A stretch of 64,000 bases of DNA from Bacillota bacterium (GCA_023400235.1 JAEXFI010000013.1:45809-109808), one strand, 5' to 3'; positions 16,805 to 24,932 are shown, counted from the first letter of the stretch. The notes: a model not told the origin generated them from the sequence alone. Made by a program: numbers and translations.

Positions 16805-18345
16805 TGTTTTTAATGGGCAAAGCATATTCCCACAAAATAAAACGGGCCTTCTCCAGCGTATTGTCCTCCATAATTACCATACTTGGTGTGGGCGGCATAG
16901 GCCTGAGCATCTTTATGGCTTTCAGAAACCGGAAACCTGTCATGGACGGTGCAAATGTGGAAATGATACTGGCAGGAATAGTGCTGATGATTGGGCTTTT
17001 GCTCTATAATACCTTTCTGTCCAGGGATACGGGGATACTGACGATGGCGGATGCCACCTATCTTTTTACGGGGCCTTTTGAGAGAAGAACAGTGCTGGCC
17101 TACATACTGATATCCACGGCTCCGGGAGCGGCGTTGACCGGCTTTTTCATGAGCTTCTACCTGCCGTATCTTCTAGGTCCGGCTCTGACCTTTTCAAGAT
17201 TTCTGATTATTTTATTAATTATTAGTCTCATGTTTGGTTGTATTTATCTGTCCTATTATTACATATATATTGTGGATACAGAGAAAACCGGCTTCAAAAA
17301 GAAGGCCAAATACGTATTTTTTGCCTTTGGGGGTCTGCTGGTTTTAGCTTTTGTTATAATGATGCTGATTAACGGACTCAGTGTGAAAAGTGCCGGGGAG
17401 ATGTTTTTTACACACTGGTGGTATAACTTTGTACCTCTTTTTGGCTGGGCCAAATGGGCAATCAGTTCACTGCTGGCAGGGAACCTGCTCACAGGCTTTT
17501 TTCCGGCAGCCTCCTTGCTGGTGCTTGCAAATATTGCCTTGAGTATCGCCCTGTACAATGTCAAGGCGGATTTTTATGAAAAGGCTCTGGAGGATTCCGT
17601 TAATCTCCAGAAATTAATGGACGATGTGAAGGCCAACGGCAACGCAGATGCCCGTTCAGTTGCAAAATTGAAGGATAAGGTGTCCGCTGTCAGATATTAT
17701 GAAGGTGCTGCAGCCATCTTTTCACGGCAGCTGCTGGAAAACAAGAAAGTAAGTATCACTGCAAATATGAGAGAAATATTTATGGGCATTTTCTATATTG
17801 TCATAGGAAAGGTATTCGGGCTTGACTTCACCTTTGTATTTGTGATGCTGAGCTTCGGTGCTATGTCCATGTCTATGGGGGATGCCTGGCACAGGGATTT
17901 TAAGAAGCCCTATGTATATCTCATACCGGCAAGCTCCTTCCAGAAGGTGATTTTTTCGGTGCTGCCCGGCCTGCTGAAGACCATCCTCAGCGGCGCCATC
18001 ACCATAACCTTGGGAGCTCTGGCTTTTAAAATCCATCCTTCTCTTATATTTTCATATGTAATTATGTATTCTAGTTTTTCCATCCTGTTCATATTTGCAG
18101 AGGTTTTTACCTACAGGATCATAGGAATAGGAGCCAATGTGATGGCGGTCACCTTTATGAGGATGCTTTTTGTAATAGCCACATGCATTCCTGCTGCTAT
18201 TGTTTTGATTGTAATTATTGTGCTGTATGGGACTCCGGACTTGCTTTTGCTTGCTGTAAGCCTGCTGGGAATAAATCTTTTGTCCAGTGCGCTGCTGGCC
18301 TTCCTCAGCAAGGGTATCTTCGAGAAGAGCGAGCTTATGTCGTAA
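16792..18345 (+). CDS. Putative ABC exporter membrane protein
   Basis: The 517-residue integral membrane protein has about ten to twelve hydrophobic segments and one central hydrophilic loop (about 255-310). It resembles the 'putative ABC exporter' family (PF16962-type) found beside a lone ATPase in Firmicutes. The ATG lies 11 nt after GGAG, inside the 3' end of the ATPase gene, so expression is coupled. The substrate is unknown. Confidence 0.82.
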   Translation: MQAIMFLMGKAYSHKIKRAFSSVLSSIITILGVGGIGLSIFMAFRNRKPVMDGANVEMILAGIVLMIGLLLYNTFLSRDTGILTMADATYLFTGPFERRTVLAYILISTAPGAALTGFFMSFYLPYLLGPALTFSRFLIILLIISLMFGCIYLSYYYIYIVDTEKTGFKKKAKYVFFAFGGLLVLAFVIMMLINGLSVKSAGEMFFTHWWYNFVPLFGWAKWAISSLLAGNLLTGFFPAASLLVLANIALSIALYNVKADFYEKALEDSVNLQKLMDDVKANGNADARSVAKLKDKVSAVRYYEGAAAIFSRQLLENKKVSITANMREIFMGIFYIVIGKVFGLDFTFVFVMLSFGAMSMSMGDAWHRDFKKPYVYLIPASSFQKVIFSVLPGLLKTILSGAITITLGALAFKIHPSLIFSYVIMYSSFSILFIFAEVFTYRIIGIGANVMAVTFMRMLFVIATCIPAAIVLIVIIVLYGTPDLLLLAVSLLGINLLSSALLAFLSKGIFEKSELMS

Positions 18346-18378
18346 CATAAAGTTGGTGAACATATGAGAGACAGCTGA

Positions 18379-18407
18379 TTGACACTTGAAAAAATGTATT
18401 ATAAAAT
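18379..18407 (+). promoter_or_regulatory. Sigma-A promoter of the nickel/cobalt importer operon
   Basis: TTGACA (18379-18384), a 17-bp spacer and TAAAAT (18402-18407) make a near-consensus promoter. It leaves a leader of about 145 nt before the first gene. Confidence 0.75.
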
Positions 18408-18490
18408 AACAGTGAAAATGGGATCAGGAAGGTCTCCGGGTTTTAACAAGCTTAAATTTATTGATTTATTGATTTTAACATAAAATTAAT

Positions 18491-18531
18491 TAGACCCATG
18501 AAGGGCTATGAACATACCCTTTTTGGGTCTA
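18491..18531 (+). promoter_or_regulatory. Leader hairpin before the CbiM/NikMN gene
   Basis: TAGACCCA (18491-18498) pairs with TGGGTCTA (18524-18531) and encloses GGG-CTATGAACATA-CCC. The hairpin ends 10 nt before the AAAGGAGAG ribosome-binding site. It could be a weak terminator/attenuator or a metal-responsive site. I do not recognise a NiCo or cobalamin riboswitch in the leader. Confidence 0.5.
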
Positions 18532-18557
18532 TTATTATGTAAAGGAGAGTTATTGTT

Positions 18558-19562
18558 ATGCACATGGGAGACGCGCTTATATCCCCGCAGGTTGGAGGGG
18601 TAATGCTGGCTGCGGCAGTTGGAACAGCAGCTTTTTCAATAAAAAAGGTGAGGGAGATGGATGAAAAGAAGCTTCCGCTGATGGGAGTAATGGCAGCATT
18701 TGTTTTTGCAGCTCAAATGATAAACTTTACCATACCCGGCACCGGCTCCAGCGGACATCTGGGAGGAGGCTTGCTGCTGGCAATACTTTTAGGGCCGTCT
18801 GGGGGCTTTTTGTCAATGGCTGCCATACTGCTTATCCAGGCCCTGTTTTTTGCCGACGGAGGTTATCTGGCCTATGGCTGCAATCTGATTAATATGGGTT
18901 TTTATGCATGTTTTATTGCATATCCGCTAATATATAAATTAATAACAAAGAACAAGCTGTCCAGAACCAGAATTGCCATAGGCAGCATTGCCGCCAGCGT
19001 AGTGGGCTTGCAGCTGGGCGCCTTCAGCGTGGTTCTGCAGACCCAGCTGTCAGGTAAGACCGAGCTCCCCTTTTCACAGTTTACATGGGTTATGCTGGGG
19101 ATACATCTGGCCATAGGGCTTGTTGAGGGAATAGTCACTGCCGCCGTTGTTTCATTTGTGTGGAAGGTAAGGCCGGAAATCATAAGCGAAGAAACTGGAA
19201 GCGGCAGTAAAAGAGGCAATGGCACCGTTATTGCGGTATTTGTTGCGGCGGCACTGGCTCTGGGCGGTATAGTTTCACTGTTTGCCTCGGCAAATCCTGA
19301 TGGACTGGAATGGTCTATTGGCAAGGTCGCAGGGCAGGAACTCACAGGAGATTCTGCTATACATGCGACTCTTGAGAAGGCACAGGAAAAGGTGGCGCTG
19401 CTTCCGGATTATGGCTTCAAGTCAGCTGGGGAGAACGGCGGTGAGGCAGCAGGAACAGTAGTTTCGGGAGTGGCGGGCTCTGCAGTGACCCTGGGAGTTA
19501 TCGTGCTTATAGGCTTTTTAGTGAGGGCGCTTAAGAGGAAAAAGGCAAGGCCTGAAAATTAG
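18558..19562 (+). CDS. ECF nickel/cobalt transporter substrate-binding subunit, CbiM/NikM fused to a PDGLE (CbiN-like) domain
   Basis: The protein begins MHMGDALISP, placing His2 in the N-terminal metal-binding position of CbiM/NikM. Residues 1-215 hold six to seven membrane helices, with the conserved N-F-T-I-P-G-T-G-S-S-G-H stretch. The C-terminal part carries ANPDGLEWS (PDGLE motif) between two membrane helices and replaces a separate CbiN/NikN. The fused form of 334 residues suits nickel import, but cobalt cannot be excluded. AAAGGAGAG precedes the ATG. It leads the operon with cbiQ; a CooT-like nickel protein lies downstream. Confidence 0.9.
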   Translation: MHMGDALISPQVGGVMLAAAVGTAAFSIKKVREMDEKKLPLMGVMAAFVFAAQMINFTIPGTGSSGHLGGGLLLAILLGPSGGFLSMAAILLIQALFFADGGYLAYGCNLINMGFYACFIAYPLIYKLITKNKLSRTRIAIGSIAASVVGLQLGAFSVVLQTQLSGKTELPFSQFTWVMLGIHLAIGLVEGIVTAAVVSFVWKVRPEIISEETGSGSKRGNGTVIAVFVAAALALGGIVSLFASANPDGLEWSIGKVAGQELTGDSAIHATLEKAQEKVALLPDYGFKSAGENGGEAAGTVVSGVAGSAVTLGVIVLIGFLVRALKRKKARPEN

Positions 19563-19617
19563 TTCCGTACTAATTTTCCAACGGTTTTGCCGTATTAATT
19601 TTAGTCGGAGAGTATAA

Positions 19618-20424
19618 ATGGCAGATATAATCAGCTCGGTTATGGAAGTAAAACATATTGACGAGCTATCCAAGCAAAAAAACCTTATTAATGATATTCA
19701 CCCGCTTGTGAAGCTGTTATTGACGCTGGCGTATATCTTCGTGCTTGCATCCTTTGACAGGTATGAGGTTTTTAGCCTGCTGCCTTTTATACTCTACCCG
19801 GTCATAGTCATAATAATATGTGACTTGCCTTTAAACAAAATAATAAAGAGGGTAATCCTTCTGGAGCCCTTTATAATAATAACGGGCATATTGAATCCCG
19901 TATTTGACAAAAGTATTGTGGAAATAGGCGGTGTCACCATTTCAGGTGGCTGGCTGACCTTCTTTTCACTGCTGCTCAGAAGCACCCTGATGATAACTGC
20001 AGGATTTCTGCTTATAGCCACCACAGGAATAGACAACATTGCCAAGGCCTTAACCCAGCTCAGGATTCCAACGGTTTTTGTGCTCTTATTCCTATTGACC
20101 TACCGTTATATTTTTGTACTGACGGATGAGGCTGGCCGGCTTTTAAAAGCTTATTACATGAGAGCTCCAAGGCAGTCCGGAGTCAGGCTGAAAGTCTGGG
20201 GTTCAATGGTGGGGCAGCTTCTTATACGGACATATAGCCGTGCCCAGACCATATATCAGTCAATGATACTTAAGGGATACACGGGAAGGTACAATTCCGC
20301 AGCTGAAAACCGCATGAATTCAAAGGACGTAGTCTATCTGGCCTGCTGGCTTTTGTTCATGGCAGCCGCCCGGTGGTTCAACATACCTCTTTTAATTTCA
20401 GGCCTATTGAACCAGCTTGTTTAA
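19618..20424 (+). CDS. cbiQ: ECF transporter transmembrane subunit CbiQ
   Basis: The 268-residue T component has five to six membrane helices and two cytoplasmic coupling motifs: YYMRAPRQSG near 178-187, and the segment around RTYSRAQTIYQSMILKGY near 201-218, which also contains an Ala-x-x-Ile/Arg pattern. It couples ATP hydrolysis by CbiO to metal uptake through the CbiM/NikMN subunit 55 bases upstream. Its last 21 bases overlap the 3' end of the opposing acyltransferase gene. The cbiO gene is 1.4 kb further on, past that insertion. Confidence 0.9.
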   Translation: MADIISSVMEVKHIDELSKQKNLINDIHPLVKLLLTLAYIFVLASFDRYEVFSLLPFILYPVIVIIICDLPLNKIIKRVILLEPFIIITGILNPVFDKSIVEIGGVTISGGWLTFFSLLLRSTLMITAGFLLIATTGIDNIAKALTQLRIPTVFVLLFLLTYRYIFVLTDEAGRLLKAYYMRAPRQSGVRLKVWGSMVGQLLIRTYSRAQTIYQSMILKGYTGRYNSAAENRMNSKDVVYLACWLLFMAAARWFNIPLLISGLLNQLV

Positions 20425-21501
20425 GTACCTGTTGTCCAGCTTGAATATGACATACGAGCTCAACAGAGTTACGGAGCATATGAGCACGAACTCAGGAGTA
20501 GGAGGAAGTGTCAGGTTAAAGAGCTTTGACGAAAGCCTTGCAGCTATAAACATATAGAGCGGATGGGAATAATATATAAAATTTGCGCCGGTTTTGCAAA
20601 AACGGGCAGCCTTGCCGCAATCAGGCAGAGGATATCTTAAGCATAGTATCAGAACCGCTGTCAGAAGCGGGTACAAAAATACCGAAGTTATAATATTGGC
20701 ATTTAGCTTCAGGTCTCTTATGACAGCAATTTCTAAAATATACAGCACTGATGAAGCGGCAAGGGCAAAGAGGAATACTTTGTCCTTTAGCTTTTCCAGC
20801 CTTGGATAAACCAGGAGCAGCAAATACCCCAAGAGGAAAAATGGCAGTCCCATGAATAAATTGCGCCGGATCAGCTCCAGGTTAGGGCTGTCATAAAGGG
20901 TTTTTATCAAGGGGATATTGGAACCAAGTCCGTAATAGGCTCCTGTCAGGCAGCCTGCAAAGTATAATAATACTGATGCGATAAAAAGCAGGTTTATATA
21001 TTTTTTCAGTATTGTGACTGTTATAACACAAAAAAACAGTGTGGGAAAAAACCAGAGGTGGTAATGGGAGCCTGTGATGAAAAAATTAAAAAGGCTGGTT
21101 TTTGCAAATAGAACCAGAGAATAGTCATACCTCACTGCCTGGATAAAATCTACCAGAAGGTAAACAAAACTCCAGAGTATATAAATTGCTGCCAAGCGCT
21201 TGAGGTATTTGACAAACACCTTTTTGCCCTGGAGCAGGCTGCTTATGTAGAAATATCCCGATACGGCAAAAAAGAAGGGCACTCCCAGCCTTGGAAACAC
21301 ATATGCTGCGTAATAGCCCGCCTGGCCTTCAAATTCGGTAAAGGGTGTAGTATGTATTGCCACAACCATAATGGCGCACAGCAGCCGGAGAATGTCAATG
21401 GAGTTGTATTTTGAATGCCGCCCGCCCTGAACAGCCATACTGTTATTTGCAGTAATTTCCGGGTTGGGAGCATATTGATTATTTACAATGGGAGTGCTCA
21501 T
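20404..21501 (-). CDS. Acyltransferase family 3 (membrane O-acyltransferase)
   Basis: The 365-residue protein begins with an Asn-rich tail, then SIDILRLLCAIMVVAIHTTPF, where the His is the catalytic residue of Acyl_transf_3 proteins. About ten membrane helices follow, with YYSHPLYMF near residue 312. Such enzymes acetylate or succinylate cell-surface glycans or peptides. It lies antisense between cbiQ and cbiO and its 3' end overlaps cbiQ by 21 bp. This suggests insertion into an ancestral ECF operon (inference). GAGGAATAAGGAA precedes the ATG. Confidence 0.87.
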   Translation of the reverse strand: MSTPIVNNQYAPNPEITANNSMAVQGGRHSKYNSIDILRLLCAIMVVAIHTTPFTEFEGQAGYYAAYVFPRLGVPFFFAVSGYFYISSLLQGKKVFVKYLKRLAAIYILWSFVYLLVDFIQAVRYDYSLVLFAKTSLFNFFITGSHYHLWFFPTLFFCVITVTILKKYINLLFIASVLLYFAGCLTGAYYGLGSNIPLIKTLYDSPNLELIRRNLFMGLPFFLLGYLLLLVYPRLEKLKDKVFLFALAASSVLYILEIAVIRDLKLNANIITSVFLYPLLTAVLILCLRYPLPDCGKAARFCKTGANFIYYSHPLYMFIAARLSSKLFNLTLPPTPEFVLICSVTLLSSYVIFKLDNRYLNKLVQ

Positions 21502-21705
21502 AATTCTATTCCTTATTCCTCTGTCTGGATTTTAAGATTTTAATTTGGGTGCTTCACCTGGGATAGTATAGCACATTAGCTGTTAGGCTGCCATGAGATT
21601 TTTTTGATAAAAGACCAATTAAATTTGTTAATAATATTGATAAGTGCCCGATGATTTATTAGAATTAGTTTAGTGTTAAAATGCTTTAAGTGTTAAATTA
21701 ACCCG

Positions 21706-21733
21706 TTGTGCTAGTTAATAACTTGGATATAAT
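21706..21733 (+). promoter_or_regulatory. Promoter of cbiO and downstream genes
   Basis: TTGTGC (21706-21711), a 16-bp spacer and TATAAT (21728-21733) fit a sigma-A promoter. The leader behind it has an inverted repeat (CGTATTCG ... CGGATACG, 21747-21775). This promoter would compensate for the separation of cbiO from cbiMQ. Confidence 0.5.
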
Positions 21734-21794
21734 AATCCTCATATGGCGTATTCGGTGAAGTCTGATACGGATACGATTGTTGAAAGGAAGGACA

Positions 21795-22568
21795 ATGAGC
21801 CATCACAAGGTTGAACTTAAGGAAGTGAGCTTTTCGTATGCTGACGGGCATCAGGCTCTGGACAGGGTGAGCTTTCTGCTGGGGCATGGAGAGTCCGTAG
21901 GTATAGTTGGTGCCAATGGAGCAGGCAAATCAACGCTTTTGTCTGTTCTGACAGGGATACAGTTTCCTCAGCAGGGGACAGTCAGGATTGGAGATTTGCC
22001 GGTAAATAAAAAGACCTTGCCTGACATCAGAAGAAGTGTGGGGCTGGTATTCCAGGAACCTGATGACCAGTTGTTCATGACTACGGTATATGATGATGTG
22101 GCATTTGGACCGAGAAATTACAAGCTGGAGGAAGCTGAGGTTGGCAGCAGGGTTATGGAGGCTTTGGAGGAGGTGGGGATTCCACATCTTAAGGACAGGC
22201 CCCCCTATAAGCTTTCGGGAGGAGAAAAACGGCTGGCTGCCATAGCGGCAGTCATATCCATGAAGCCTGACATTTTGATTATGGATGAGCCTACTGCGTC
22301 TCTTGATCCCAAGGCACGGAGAAAGATAATGAATATTCTCAAGGGCTTCACTCATACAAAAATTATTACCAGCCATGATCTTGATATGATAATGGACATG
22401 TGCAGCCGGACAATCGTTCTGAAAAATGGCACTGTAGCGGCTGACGGTGACACAAGGCAAATACTGGGCAATGAACGGCTGATGGAGGAATGCGGGCTGG
22501 AAATCCCCCTGTCGCTTCAAAATTGCCCTGTATGCAGGTCGTCAAAGGTAATAAACCTGGATGACTAA
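21795..22568 (+). CDS. cbiO: ECF transporter ATP-binding subunit CbiO
   Basis: The 257-residue ATPase has Walker A GANGAGKST, the ECF-typical Q-loop VFQEPDDQLF, signature LSGGEKRLAAIA and Walker B ILIMDEPT. I chose the ATG at 21795 because AAGGAAGG (21783-21790) precedes it. It powers the CbiM/NikMN-CbiQ metal importer. The C-terminus carries an extra NCPVCRSS motif, so a Cys-x-x-Cys pair could sense or bind metal; this is not part of the core fold. It is followed by the candidate RNA element and the DUF3842-CooT genes. Confidence 0.92.
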   Translation: MSHHKVELKEVSFSYADGHQALDRVSFLLGHGESVGIVGANGAGKSTLLSVLTGIQFPQQGTVRIGDLPVNKKTLPDIRRSVGLVFQEPDDQLFMTTVYDDVAFGPRNYKLEEAEVGSRVMEALEEVGIPHLKDRPPYKLSGGEKRLAAIAAVISMKPDILIMDEPTASLDPKARRKIMNILKGFTHTKIITSHDLDMIMDMCSRTIVLKNGTVAADGDTRQILGNERLMEECGLEIPLSLQNCPVCRSSKVINLDD

Positions 22569-22631
22569 TAATTTTAGTTATATCAGGCAATATAAGAAAT
22601 GGAGAAAGATTAGAAAGAAATTTTAATGCAG

Positions 22632-22704
22632 ATAAAAATGTGGCACCAATTCCATGCCGTGACTTTCATGGAGTTTTGTGCCAGGTGGGGGGCATGGAAT
22701 AAAA
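22632..22704 (+). ncRNA. Candidate structured leader RNA, copy B (before the DUF3842 gene)
   Basis: TGGCAC (22641-22646) can pair with GTGCCA (22678-22683), enclosing TCCATG (22651-22656) paired with CATGGA (22667-22672). Alternatively TTCCATGCC (22650-22658) pairs with GGCATGGAA (22691-22699), which closes the GGTGGGG ribosome-binding region into the loop. The two folds exclude each other. The copy at 11492 conserves both options, and both copies end with an ATG start. Confidence 0.6.
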
Positions 22705-23130
22705 ATGAGAATAGCAGTTGTTGACGGGCAGGGTGGGGGAATCGGCAAACTTATTGTAGAGAAACTCAGAGCTGCCTTTGGAAATGATGTGGGCATCATA
22801 GCTCTCGGAACAAACGCGCTGGCTGCGTCTTTAATGCTTAAGGCGGGAGCAAATGAAGGAGCCTCGGGAGAAAATGCTATTGTATATAATGCCCCCAGGG
22901 TAGATGTAATTATTGGATCCATAGGCATAGTAAGCTCAAATTCCATGCTGGGAGAGCTGACGCCTGCAATGGCCCGGGCCGTTTCGGACAGCGATGCCGT
23001 AAAGGTATTGATACCGCTTAACCGGTGTAATATCCTTGTGGCCGGTACAAAGGAAGAGCCGCTGCCTCATTATATTGAGGATGCGGTGGAGATAGTCGGA
23101 AGACTTGTGGAGGACGTAAATAATGTGTGA
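22705..23130 (+). CDS. DUF3842 family protein
   Basis: The 141-residue protein begins MRIAVVDGQGGGIGK, a glycine-rich loop resembling a nucleotide-binding P-loop or Rossmann turn, followed by alternating strands and helices, as in the DUF3842 family of Firmicutes. I chose ATG 22705 because the upstream in-frame GTG (22678) lies inside the RNA element. It overlaps the CooT-like gene by 8 nt. Its place between the ECF metal importer and CooT suggests a metal-related job. Biochemistry is unknown. Confidence 0.82.
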   Translation: MRIAVVDGQGGGIGKLIVEKLRAAFGNDVGIIALGTNALAASLMLKAGANEGASGENAIVYNAPRVDVIIGSIGIVSSNSMLGELTPAMARAVSDSDAVKVLIPLNRCNILVAGTKEEPLPHYIEDAVEIVGRLVEDVNNV

Positions 23131-23317
23131 GGCAAATGTATACCTTCTGGATGAAACCGGCAGGGAAGTTTTGGTTCTGGATTCTGTAGACAAGGTTATA
23201 CCAGGGGAAGACGGGATAACCTTGGAAAATATTTATAGTGAGAGAAAGACCCTTAGAGCAAGGATAAAGCTCATGGAACTGGTGGAACATAGAATAATAC
23301 TGGAGAATATAGACTAA
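23123..23317 (+). CDS. CooT-like small nickel-binding protein
   Basis: The 64-residue protein begins MCEANVYL, the hallmark N-terminus of the CooT family (PF10133), with Cys2 in the position that binds Ni(II) in CooT. The rest is a small beta-rich domain (LLDETGREVLVLDSVDKVIP). CooT assists nickel insertion into carbon monoxide dehydrogenase in Rhodospirillum. Here the gene is linked to a nickel/cobalt importer, which supports a nickel role. No CODH gene is in the window. GGAGG precedes the ATG. Confidence 0.85.
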   Translation: MCEANVYLLDETGREVLVLDSVDKVIPGEDGITLENIYSERKTLRARIKLMELVEHRIILENID

Positions 23318-23320
23318 CTA

Positions 23321-24274
23321 ATGCGCGGGACAGTGATGAATTTGTATTTTGGTATTTTCAGGTCGTTTTATTTTTTGGCAGGTATTTTTGTAAATATGTT
23401 TCCAAGACTCTCATTGACTCTGTATAACAGGGCTTTGAACATTTATCTTAAAAAGGGCCTGAACTATAACTTTATAGAAATACTGCTTGACTTGGCAGTG
23501 AATCTGGACATACTGGGTAAAACCCCGGAAGCGGTTCAATCCTATAAAAGGGTGCTGGAGATCAACCCAAATGAGGCCAGGGCATATTACGGACTGGCCA
23601 TTATTCATGATGACAGCAGGGAATTTGAGAAGGCTATTGAGTACTATAAAAAGTCCGTGGAATTGGATCCTTATTATTCCAAGGCCTATTTCTTCATGGC
23701 AAACGCATATGATGAAAGCGGGAAGAAGACGGAAGCCGCCAGGTGCTATGAGCACGCTGCGGAACTTGACCCGACTCATTTCTGGGCCTTTAACAATCTG
23801 GCAGCAGTTTATGAAGAACTGGGGCAGTATGACAAGGCGCTGGCGGCGATCAGGAAAGGCCTGGAACTGGAACCGGAGCATTTCAAGGCACTTTTTAATG
23901 CGGGAGTCATTATGAACAGGCTGGGCTACAGAAATAAGGCCATAGACTATTATCAGCAATCCATGGATAAAAATCCCAGATATCCGTATACCTACCTGAA
24001 CCTTTCTCTGATTTATACTGAGGAAAAGGATTACCAAAAAGCGGTTGAGGTCATATCAAGGGGAATAAGATTTGCTCCGGAGGCCTCCTTTCTTCATTAC
24101 AACAGAGCTTGCTTCCATGTCAATCTCAACAATTACGAGCTTGCCTTGAAGGATTTGATCTGTGCAGCAGACATGAGCAGGGACCTGGAGGAATATATGA
24201 AAACCGATGAGGAACTGGATCCTTTAAGGGAGCTGGGGTCTTATAAGGAGCGCTTTGGAGTGTCGATGCAATAA
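23321..24274 (+). CDS. TPR repeat protein
   Basis: The 317-residue protein has a hydrophobic N-terminus (about 1-30) and about six tetratricopeptide repeats from residue 50 to 285, for example YYGLAIIHDDSREFEKAIEYY and LGQYDKALAAIRKGLELEPE. TPR arrays act as protein-binding scaffolds. It starts 3 nt after the CooT-like stop and is probably co-transcribed; its own ribosome-binding site is poor, so coupling is likely. ATG 23336 is an alternative start. A link to metal handling is suggested only by position. Confidence 0.85.
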   Translation: MRGTVMNLYFGIFRSFYFLAGIFVNMFPRLSLTLYNRALNIYLKKGLNYNFIEILLDLAVNLDILGKTPEAVQSYKRVLEINPNEARAYYGLAIIHDDSREFEKAIEYYKKSVELDPYYSKAYFFMANAYDESGKKTEAARCYEHAAELDPTHFWAFNNLAAVYEELGQYDKALAAIRKGLELEPEHFKALFNAGVIMNRLGYRNKAIDYYQQSMDKNPRYPYTYLNLSLIYTEEKDYQKAVEVISRGIRFAPEASFLHYNRACFHVNLNNYELALKDLICAADMSRDLEEYMKTDEELDPLRELGSYKERFGVSMQ

Positions 24275-24280
24275 AGTATG

Positions 24281-24342
24281 CAGGGTATTGTCAACCATGT
24301 TTATTAAATTGGTTGACAATACCCTTTGGATTGGTTTACAAT
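24281..24342 (+). promoter_or_regulatory. BirA operator overlapping the bioY promoter
   Basis: ATTGTCAACC and GGTTGACAAT flank a 14-bp spacer (24287-24320), matching the Firmicute BirA operator pattern TTGTTAACC-N14/15-GGTTAACAA. The 3' half contains a -35 TTGACA (24313-24318), paired with TACAAT (24337-24342) at 18 bp, so BirA would occlude the promoter when biotin is plentiful. The extended 15-bp arms (24282-24325) could also act as a terminator hairpin for the TPR gene. Confidence 0.75.
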
Positions 24343-24374
24343 ACCAATATTATTACATATTGGAGGAGTAACCC

Positions 24375-24932
24375 ATGAAAAAAATTAATCTGATACACCT
24401 TATACTTGCAGGACTCTTTGCGGCTTTGACGGCAATCGGGGCATTTATCAGGATTCCCTTGCCATATGTTCCCCTTACCCTGCAGGTTTTTTTCTGCTTG
24501 CTGGCTGGGCTTGTGCTTGGGGCCAGAGCCGGCTTGCTTTCACAGGTAACCTATATAGTCGTTGGACTTGTGGGACTGCCTGTTTTTACCAGCGGGGGCG
24601 GTCCCGGCTACGTTTTGCATCCCACCTTTGGCTATCTGGCCGGCTTGATAGTATGTGCATTTGCAGTAGGTAAACTTGCTGAGAGACAGGAAAAAATTAC
24701 TATAGCCAGGCTTTTCCTGATAAATATTATTGGAGTTCTTATAATATACGCAGTTGGAGTTCCATATCTCTATCTGATAAAAAATTTATACCTGGGAACG
24801 GAAGCACCGCTGTCCAAAGTGATTTACGGAGGCTTTCTCCTTACAGTTCCCGGGGATATAATAAAGAGCTACCTTGCAGCTTTGATCGGAGTCAAACTGA
24901 TACCGTATGTAAAAAATATGTTGACAAAATAA
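24375..24932 (+). CDS. bioY: Biotin transporter BioY (ECF S component)
   Basis: The 185-residue membrane protein has six helices and the BioY pattern: AIGAFIRIPLPYVPLTLQVF near 20-39, ARAGLLSQVTYIVVGLVGLPVF with GGGPGYVLHPTFGYLAG near 50-90, and a C-terminal PGDIIKSYLAALIG helix that contacts the T subunit. It captures biotin and needs ECF A/A'/T subunits encoded elsewhere. The BirA operator directly upstream supports the call. TTGGAGGAG precedes the ATG. Confidence 0.95.
   Translation: MKKINLIHLILAGLFAALTAIGAFIRIPLPYVPLTLQVFFCLLAGLVLGARAGLLSQVTYIVVGLVGLPVFTSGGGPGYVLHPTFGYLAGLIVCAFAVGKLAERQEKITIARLFLINIIGVLIIYAVGVPYLYLIKNLYLGTEAPLSKVIYGGFLLTVPGDIIKSYLAALIGVKLIPYVKNMLTK

Noticed and set aside
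21930..22520. 196-codon minus-strand open frame opposite cbiO
   Set aside because: cbiO has all ABC ATPase motifs. The opposing frame lacks any recognisable feature.
22678..22704. In-frame GTG inside RNA copy B as the DUF3842 start
   Set aside because: The family begins MRIAVVDGQGG at 22705, and the upstream bases are conserved as RNA structure with copy A, which precedes an unrelated protein.
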